The notes under the pieces are model-generated. The model made no database searches, was not told where the DNA came from, and worked only from the letters and a program-made list of their open reading frames with translations. From Metallyticus violacea (Eukaryota; Arthropoda; Insecta; Mantodea; Metallyticidae): a DNA stretch of 64,000 nt. Numbering within the stretch: position 1 is the first letter of the stretch; each line of letters starts with the position of its first letter. The translations under genes were made by a program, and so were the position numbers. The DNA is taken from NCBI GenBank assembly GCA_030762175.1, contig CM060833.1:5484001-5548000 (forward strand). Direction: 5' to 3'. This document shows positions 56,959-64,000 of this stretch, in pieces.

Positions 56959-58226
56959 CGAGGGTAGGTCCATATGTTTCCGGCTTATCCATTTTATAGT
57001 TATGATAAAGACAAAAACTATATTTCACTTTTCTATATAATTACCCTTTATTGCAATGCACTTCTCACGTCTTTGAATTAACATTTCAATCCCCCCTCCC
57101 AAACAGTCTGAAGTCTTGTCTGCAAAATAGGCATAAACAGCATCCATCACTTCTTCGTCACACTTAAATTTCCTTCCTCGAAGGCCCTTCTTGAGTTTTA
57201 AGAAAAGGAAATAGTCACTGGGAGCTAGATCTTGGCTGTAAGGTGGATGGTCGATCTCCATGAAACCACATTTCTTCACAGCTTCCTTTGCAACAAGAGC
57301 TTTGTGCACAGGCGCGTTGTCGTGAAGAAGGCACACACCACCACTCAGCTTTTCTCGCCTTTTCTCTTTGATGGAAGAATGTAATCTGTGCAGTAGGCCA
57401 GCATAGTACTCCCCATTTACTGTGGCGTTCTTCTCCTTGAAGTCAATGAAGAGTATTCCTTCACAGTCCCAAAATATTGTGGTCATGATCTTCTTGGTTG
57501 AATGACCTTGGTCTTTATAGAGGCCAGGTTTACGCCTGCATTGATTCTCTTTTGGACAAGGGATCATAGTAGAGGACCATAGTTTCATCTCCTGTAACAA
57601 TGGTTTGAAGGACTTCTCTCTCTCTCATTGCCACGGTAGAGCTCCAAAAATGCCTGACAACAGATGACTCGTTGCTGCTTTTGGACTGAGTAAAGAAGTC
57701 TAGACACCCATCTTGCACTAACCTTATTCATGTTTAACTGTTCATGAATAATTCGAAGGAATGTTGTTTTAGAAAGACCCAAGCTTGCTACTATTCCTGT
57801 AACTTTGAGCCGCCGGTCTTCCATAATCTCTCCTTCCACAAGAGCGATGTTTTCAGGAGTGAGCACCTCCAAGGACCGACCTGTACGCTCTTCGTCTTCA
57901 ATTCGTTTTCGACCCATTCGAAAAATTTGGCCCATTCTTTTACGGTAGAATATGAGAGGGGTTCTCATATACACCGTCCAATCGCTGTTTAGTTTCATTT
58001 GGAGCAAGTCCTTCTTTTGTGAAGAACTTAATAACAGCTCGATACTCCATTTTGAACATGTCACAATCTTCTACATATAGCCTTCTTTATGTTACTATAT
58101 CTGAACAATTGAACATAGCGGAGCGGAAGTTACAACTGCAATCATTTACTTAACAGATAAGGTATGACACCAGATAAGGTTTTTGTAAAAGCGATAATCC
58201 TTATCGGCGAGGCGGGAAACTTAGAT
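56959..58226 (-). mobile_element. Mariner M1, copy 3, nearly full length
   Basis: The left terminus CGAGGGTAGGTCCATATG follows TA (56957-56958). The right end keeps GGGAAACTTA but not the outermost bases. It spans 1.27 kb. Confidence 0.9.
57025..58050 (-). pseudogene. Mariner transposase (M1 copy 3), few breaks
   Basis: ATG at 58050 to stop at 57025 is 1,026 bp, about the normal mariner length. The transposase would cut and paste the element at TA sites. Parts in order are the first HTH (disrupted by a deletion near 57965), GRSLEVLTPENIALVEGEI, the second HTH (LGLSKTTFLRIIHEQ), VTGDETMVLYYDP (first D, 57580-57620), LLHDNAPVHKAL (second D) and PPYSQDLAPSDYFLF (third D, 34 residues later). The three catalytic aspartates are all present. 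It needs more than one reading frame (57025-57600, 57530-57718, 57585-58064), so it is not translated whole. Confidence 0.85.
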
Positions 58227-59050
58227 GTTGTGTCACTTTTAAATAACACTGTATATTTTTTATTAGAATCACTTTCTTTGACTTATATATAATAAATAAA
58301 TAAATGTACTAATGTATTATTACAGTATCTTTCTCATTGTATAGGAAAGTCTGAACAATATGCTAAACTGTTTTTGTCCCGTTTTAAATTTCAACGTTGA
58401 AACAGTGTGAGAGTCAGCCATATTCATTACTATCAGGCCTTCTACCAGTTACACATAGCTTTTGTTCTTGAGATGTTTCGGTTGAATGTCGGTCAAAGGA
58501 GTAAACCTTTTGCTCTAATTGGTCACGTGTCGCTGCATTATAAACCTAAACATCTCACGAAGTTTTTATTAGGATGTTCAGTAAATAATGTTAAGGTAAA
58601 ATATTTCTTGTCTCTGAAACTGTTTCTGGGGGAAAGGGACAAACTTTCTAAACAAGTGCAATATTAAGTTCGCATACAACTTTCTTTGATTCTCACTTGT
58701 TACACAAACTTCAACAGTCTCTTGTTTCGGTTCTTCCACAGTGCTAATGAAGGAACTTTGCTAACTCTTTACAAACTTTCAGTTGCGCGAGGATTTTCCT
58801 GAAAGATGCTGATCTCATCGTGGATTCACACAAATACGTGTCCTGCACCGACATAAATGGCGGAAGATCCTTGTTTCCATTCCATTCAGGACCTTTTTCC
58901 GTGACTCAATTTTTTCCATATTATTCATATGTTAGAGAGGTACCGTAAACTAATGGTACGCAGAGACGGACTTTTTTGCCTAAAATGATCAAATTTATGT
59001 TGTTAAAATGAACACATATAAAAATATCTGTACATCTAGGATCTAATGCA
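58227..59050. other. No recognised gene
   Basis: A frame at 58407-58667 is open for 86 codons, but no family motif is seen. Confidence 0.4.
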
Positions 59051-59055
59051 TAATA

Positions 59056-59630
59056 CAGCAGGTGCCAAAAATGTATACACACTTCCAGCAAAGAAAAAAC
59101 TGTGTTAACATACCAAACTGAATTCACACAAACAGAAAATGATGAGCACTAATCATCTTAGACTTTTACAGTTACAACATTTGCTCAAAATGCCCACTAT
59201 CGACATCGATACACTTCTGAGTACGTTGAACTACTGACTGAGCAACGTTTGCGAAAGTGTTCTCAGCACATGCCGTTTCAATTTCTTCCCGAAGTGCTGT
59301 CAGTGTAGCTGGTTTTCTACGGTTACAACATCCTTAAGAGTTCCCCCATAGGTAGAAGTCCAACGGCGGTTCTGTTCTGTACACACGTCTCCATTGCCTT
59401 TGAACTTCAAGAACATTCTCTGTTTTCTAATACCTCTTCAAAATTGCTTTCCTCTGTTCAAACGATAATCTTCGCTCCATTTTGTTGTAGCAACACTATC
59501 ATAATGTAAGCGAGTCACATCTGTTTACAGAACATCATACTACACATTACTGCTGCTTTTCAGTTCAACTTTGAAATATATTAAATAGATAACTACTGTG
59601 AAAGTGGGTATACATTTTTGACACCCTCGG
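59056..59630 (-). mobile_element. M6 deletion derivative, complete
   Basis: The termini CAGCAGGTGCCAAAAATGTATAC and, reversed, CCGAGGGTGTCAAAAATGTATAC are inverted repeats, each next to TA. The 575-bp interior keeps the start (ERRLSFEQRKA, 59455-59480 minus), a stop, QRQWRRVYRTEPP and the C-terminal FYLWG region, with the catalytic middle deleted at the same point as in 18120-18503. Confidence 0.85.
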
Positions 59631-59639
59631 TATATACTT

Positions 59640-60150
59640 TTTCATTTTCCGCCCTTTTTTTTATTTTTTTTTTTTTTTTGAAGCTCCAGCGAAAAACTTA
59701 AAGGTTATTTGTCTGAGCTAGTGTACATAAATTTACAGTATGACATTTGTATCACTTTTTTGTAGTGAATTTATCCAAATGCTGTTTTGGGCTTATTGTT
59801 TTTTAAAGCAATCTGCGTACATCACGCGCCGATTCTGTACACACTTACTAATCATAAATAAATACTCTTTGGGGAATAGACCTGAATTGAGTCATATCAA
59901 CGTAACTAATACACTGTATTACGCCGCCTAAAGAATAATTTATACACATTCAAATAATACACATGAGCACGTCCGTACGTTCCCAAGAGTTAAATTGTAC
60001 TGGCCTCCCCTCCGGCTCCCCTGCCGGCTTTCAATGTGAGAACGAACTGCAGAGCTTTGTCAATTGCACGTTGAACGGTCCCGAGAAGGAATTATTAACC
60101 AGTGTATGCAGATATACTGTATGAATATTCTCTCCCCGCAGGTGGGTAAC
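59640..60150. other. No recognised gene
   Basis: T run at 59659-59680. Confidence 0.4.
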
Positions 60151-60159
60151 TAGGCGAGA

Positions 60160-61450
60160 TGCACATAGCAGAAAGGACATGTTTATCATTATTATATATT
60201 GAAGATATATTCGTACTTTGAACTCATGGTTCAGAATCTCTCGATCAGTTCCTTACTAATCTTAACTCCAAATTTTCAGTTAAGTTCACTTCTTCTGTCT
60301 CTCCCAATGCTGCTACGTTCCTGATATTGATATTTCTTTATGCAATGGCTCTTTTTTTACGTATGTGCACATTAACCCCACAAATTTACAACAGTATCTT
60401 CATTTTGATAACTGTCATCCCTTGCATATCAAAAGATCTATTTTTTTTTTCTCTCTCTCTTTCAATCCGTGGTCATCGTCTGTACAACTTTCCATCTCTT
60501 GACACATATGTTAACAACCCATTTCAAAAGTTTCAAAACCAAAAATACTCTTCCTATTTTTTAGAATTCTGTATCATTCCAGCGCACAAAAATTCGATAT
60601 AAATAAAAAAAAAACTTCTAATAAGAACTTCATTAACTTTGTTACTACTTACATGCCTGGAATTGAGAGTATCAGACCTATTTTGAAAGAATGTCACGAC
60701 ATTTTATTAATGCATTCATATTTAATTATTTTTCTAAATTTATATCCTGCCTTATTTTTAGAACACCCCGTAACTTATCTCTTTCCAATTTACCTCGCCC
60801 CGTTGCAGGCTCATATCCTTACCAACGCCCTAAGTGTAAAACCTGTGCGCTAATTATGCCGTGTCATTCATTCCACAGCCCTAATTTATCCAGAGACTTT
60901 AACATTTCTTCATTTGCTACTTGTTCTTCCAAGAACGTCGTGTATATGTTATCTTATAAGCTTTTCAAAGCATTTTATGTGGTTTAACTTCTACTGTTGT
61001 TTCGCTACCTATGAACAATCATAGACGTTCTGTTAAAACCAAGTCTCCCTTGCCGGTTGCCCAACACGCCTTGTCTCTGGCTATCTACTCATAGCTCTGA
61101 AAGTTTACTCAGAGATAGAGAGATGGCAGCTATATTTTTACATAAAGCGCGTACCGCCAGATTTAATATTACATGTTAATATTCTACTTTGTTATTGTTT
61201 TTAATGTTTTAATTTGTTCAATTATTGGTATATTTCTCTTTCTTGTTTTTCTTTCCCAGTCCGTTTCCCCTTATTGCTTATTTCACCTGTTTCCACACGT
61301 CACTTTACCTTCGAGATTCAACATTTACTTTTACCACATTCATTTCTCTTCTGCCTTTGAAGAAGAACAAAAGTGGTTCGAAATATTGCGACGTTTGTGT
61401 TATTATTTAAGTGTTTTGTCTATTTCTGATTCTCCAGTGTTTGTTTTATA
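60160..61450 (+). mobile_element. Penelope-like retroelement, 3' part
   Basis: Contains the reverse transcriptase catalytic end, a linker and a GIY-YIG-type C-terminus, then about 250 bp of 3' untranslated sequence with TTTGAAGAAGAACAAAAG. The element's 3' edge abuts M5 copy C at 61453. Confidence 0.7.
60190..61170 (+). pseudogene. Penelope-like RT + GIY-YIG polyprotein remnant
   Basis: YIEDIFVL (60195-60218) is the catalytic palm motif, with the first D of the YxDD pair changed to E. It is followed by THGSESLDQFLTNLNS, KFTSSVSPNAATFL, a one-base shift to DIDISLCNGS, then PTNLQQYLHFDNCHP. A later part reads RCKTC-like sequence (60830-60845), then KNVVYMLSYKLFKAFYV (60931-60984), where VVY and YV take the place of GIY and YIG. 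NNHRRS and a PVAQHAL-like block follow. This order (RT then GIY-YIG) is characteristic of Penelope-like elements. Stops, shifts and the changed palm residue show it is inactive. Confidence 0.7.
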
Positions 61451-61452
61451 TA

Positions 61453-62231
61453 CGAGGGAAATGTCATGAGCTATTTCATTTTTTTTTTCTCGCAAACAAG
61501 GGACATTGCGAGAAATCTAAGATATACGATTGAAACTGTTAGGAATGTACTTTGGAATGAAGCCACGGATGGTGTATGTGAGCAGAGCTGCATGTCTCAG
61601 CATGCCCCGAAGTTCAGTTGGTGAGTGACAGTCAGGAATGGAGATCACGTGCATATGTTAAAATAACATTTTTTCGAGGCAGGAATACACGAGAATGTCA
61701 CACAGAGCTATAGTGCCCTGCACCAAACGGCCACAACTTTTGAACGTCCACAATAACGCGGCAGCTCATACAGACGATACAGTCAAGTGTTTTTGGCAGA
61801 GGTGGGCATGGGAATTTCTTCCACTCCCGCCATATTCGCCGAATCTCGTCTCCAAAGTGAAGTTGCCATTGCATGGGAAACGTTTTGCTAACAAGGCAAG
61901 CATTTCGACGCTAGGTGGCTCACGTTAACAACTCACAAACAACAGATGGTATTCAGCGCCTTTCACATCGCTGGCAACGAACCGTCGATGTACTTGGAGA
62001 ATACTTCGAAGGCTGCTAAACACCTGCGGCGGATTTGCAACTTAAGTATTTATATGTAACTTTTGCTTGTGTCATAATAAGCCAATGTGGTCAATTCCCA
62101 GTGTTTTTTCTTCTCCTTCCGTTGACAGTAAATGCCTTACACTTTCAATCGTATATCTTAAGTTTTATGGTGTAGTCCCTTGTTCGCGAGAAAAAGAAAT
62201 ATTAGCCATGACTTGTGTCTTATCCTTCGTG
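61453..62231 (+). mobile_element. Mariner M5, copy C
   Basis: TA at 61451-61452 and 62232-62233 flanks the long M5 inverted repeats (AACAAGGGACATTGCG ... CCCTTGTTCGCGAG). The centre keeps only the catalytic end: VHNNAAAHTDDTVKCF, PLPPYSPN and KRFANKA (61755-61900), in which the second catalytic D is N and the third is lost. About 0.78 kb, so the N-terminal half is deleted. Confidence 0.85.
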
Positions 62232-62233
62232 TA

Positions 62234-62727
62234 TAAAACCTAGAGCAAGGAAAACATCCTGGTGTCAATTTTGCTTTCTGTTATTTCAGCGAATGAGACT
62301 ATTTGGGGAATCTTTTACATTGCTTATAAGAAATTGCCTGTAATGAAAGCCGTTATTTACTTCACACTGTCACTGCAATTAGGTCGGTATCTTTTAAACC
62401 TTCTTGGCAGTATATGATCGCAAAGTAGTTCTGAGATTGACCCAAGGCTACTGAGAAAGAGGCCAGGGTTTGATGCCAATACAGAAGCACGCATGGCTAA
62501 ACGTCAAATGCGAAGGTTGGGATAGGAATTCTGATTAACGTCTTAGCAATTTTTGATCAACCCGCCATGGGCATAATGGCTAGCTGTATAAACAACACTG
62601 TCCACGTTTGTAATAGTGATAAACAGAACAGCGTGTCTACAAAAGATATGTAGGGTAAATAAGAAACAAGAACTTCTTGTTTCAGTTTATTATCAAAGTG
62701 TGGGTTCTATGTTGAAAACACCATGGG
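62234..62727. other. No recognised gene
   Basis: GGGTTTGATGCC at 62466 is B-box-like, but nothing else supports a SINE. Confidence 0.35.
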
Positions 62728-62738
62728 GTGACTTTCGG

Positions 62739-63040
62739 AAATTAATTAATGAATGAATGGCGTTTAACGCCCGTTTTTGCTACAGAGGCACCAAAGGCGA
62801 TGGACACTGATGATACATGAGATGAAAAGATATATTGGGAAAGGATTTATTTTTTTTTAAAGAAGGAATCGTTCCAGGCCTAAGTTAAAGGGTATCTCCC
62901 CGGCATTTGCCATTTATGAGGACTGAGAAAAACCTGGAAAAAAACCTCAGTCAGGGAGGACGGTCCTGGCGGGATTCGAACCCCAGACCTCCCGCTCACG
63001 GGTACGCGGCTTAACGACCTCGGCCTTCCGTGGGGGTCCC
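62739..63040 (-). mobile_element. SINE1 with 11-bp target duplication, 302 bp
   Basis: GTGACTTTCGG at 62728-62738 and 63041-63051 flanks it exactly. It includes the 3' tail AATTAATTAATGAATGAATGG, which fixes the true length of SINE1. Confidence 0.95.
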
Positions 63041-63129
63041 GTGACTTTCGGGGCAGTGGCTTCCTTACTATCTATCTTAGCAGTTTCTTCGAGTTTTGTT
63101 ATTACGTAATTTTAATCAATGTGTATATA

Positions 63130-63990
63130 GAAATAGCTAAAAACATACTGAGGACTAAAGGACAATATATTACCGGACTTTTTCTACATCCGGTTTAACC
63201 GGAAGTAAATCCAACTCTGTTAATTTACACGAAATACCTAATATAGGCTTACAATGTCGAATAATGCTCATCAAGAGCTTTTCAGTAAGTATTCACATTA
63301 AATACCTCTGTGTAAATTTATTGTTGCTAAATCAAGATAATATATTCTCTAGTTTATTGTTTTTTGTCAGTAATAACATAAATACTGCCCTTTTGTATTC
63401 ATGGAATCACGTTTATTGCTACAGAAACGTATTATTTACGGAATTAAATCTGACATCTAGGGTGTTAAATAATTCTATCTGATGTTTAACGAAAGGGAAA
63501 GAATTCTAATTTCAATTATGGTTGACTATGGAGACACGCATCGATCTCGCCGAGGAGCGGCGAAATTATTTCATGATATGCTTCCGGATCTCAATCCAAT
63601 TCCACAAGGACAAGGATCGTAAAGAAATTTACTCAAACTGAAAGCGTAAAGGACTTACCAACATCAGGTTGAAACTGCTGAGAATACTTCATTGGATGTT
63701 CTCCTCTGTGTGTGTGCAAGAAAATCCGAAAAGTTTCTACTACATATTTGTCAAAGTTTTGTGATGAAAATTCTTCAAAGTGAAGGGGAAAGAAAAAAAA
63801 AAAAAAAAAAAACGTCGTTATAAGGACGTGGCGGGGGAGAAATTAGAACTTACTTCCAGTTAAACGGAAATAGAAAAAAGTTGCTAATATAATTTTTGAG
63901 TTACGGCTTTCCACACACTCCAAGTTTCACGTCACTGAACCACGTGCTTCAATAAATATTTAGACGCTCCTGGAGTTTTAAGTAAATCTG
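63130..63990 (+). mobile_element. M7, copy 2, internally deleted
   Basis: Reverse orientation relative to copy 1: 63180-63530 matches the minus strand of 56140-56760, 63530-63770 matches 55810-56110, and the end 63840-63990 matches 54776-54960. The catalytic region is missing. The right end, before TA at 63991-63992, is GGAGTTTTAAGTAAATCTG. Inverted ATCCGGTTTAACCGGAAG sits at 63188-63205. A poly(A) run lies at 63788-63812. Confidence 0.75.
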
Positions 63991-64000
63991 TACACGTCAT

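Overview
The window looks like arthropod, most likely insect, nuclear DNA. It is AT-rich, has no operon-like gene spacing, and is built mostly from layered transposable elements in various states of decay. No host protein-coding gene, rRNA or functional tRNA gene could be recognised. The insect assignment rests on the mixture of mariner, Tc1, pogo, hAT, Penelope-like and tRNA-derived SINE families. A cockroach or termite type genome would fit, but the species cannot be named from sequence alone.

Region by region. 1-564 is the 5' half of a mariner (family M1). 709-6943 is an LTR retrotransposon on the minus strand: two 1,222-bp LTRs at a constant offset of 5,005 bp, a 4-bp target-site duplication AAAC, and a 3.8-kb interior that encodes only one coiled-coil, Gag-like protein and no polymerase. 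7,180-8,410 is a copy of an unclassified repeat family (R1). 9.7-12.8 kb holds M2 mariners interrupted by SINE2. 13.1-18.5 kb holds SINE1 copies, a Tc1 C-terminus, an R1 copy with tandem subrepeats, and a deletion derivative of a Tc1/mariner-like element (M6). 19.0-19.7 kb is a pogo/Tigger-like remnant; 20.5-21.1 kb is a LINE reverse transcriptase remnant. 21.4-28.9 kb holds family M5 mariners (one a foldback form, one carrying two SINE1 insertions), a Tc1 and an M3 mariner. 30.4-32.9 kb holds SINE2, a decayed DUF7869-like coding region and an M1 mariner. 35.2-36.3 kb is a GC-richer segment with TATA box and poly(A) signal, possibly a solo LTR. 37.3-39.1 kb is the second long R1 copy with a SINE1 inside. 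39.67-40.06 kb is a long near-perfect hairpin. 41.3-46.7 kb is a run of M2, M4 and M8 mariners. 47-53.7 kb holds SINEs and hAT pieces. 54.8-56.8 kb and 63.1-64.0 kb are two opposite copies of a Tc1/mariner-like element (M7) with long inverted repeats. 57.0-58.2 kb is the best-preserved M1 mariner, 59.06-59.63 kb a complete M6 derivative, and 60.2-61.4 kb the 3' part of a Penelope-like element with traces of a GIY-YIG nuclease domain.

The genes do not act together in a pathway. The window is a record of nested insertions: SINE1 into M5, SINE1 into R1, SINE2 into M2 and SINE2 into M7. Almost every transposase carries frameshifts or stops. The clear exception is the 337-codon ORF of the LTR element, which is intact and sits between LTRs with only one difference seen, so this element inserted recently. 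It is the best candidate here for something active or undescribed. Family labels M1-M8, R1, SINE1 and SINE2 are local names used only in this annotation.
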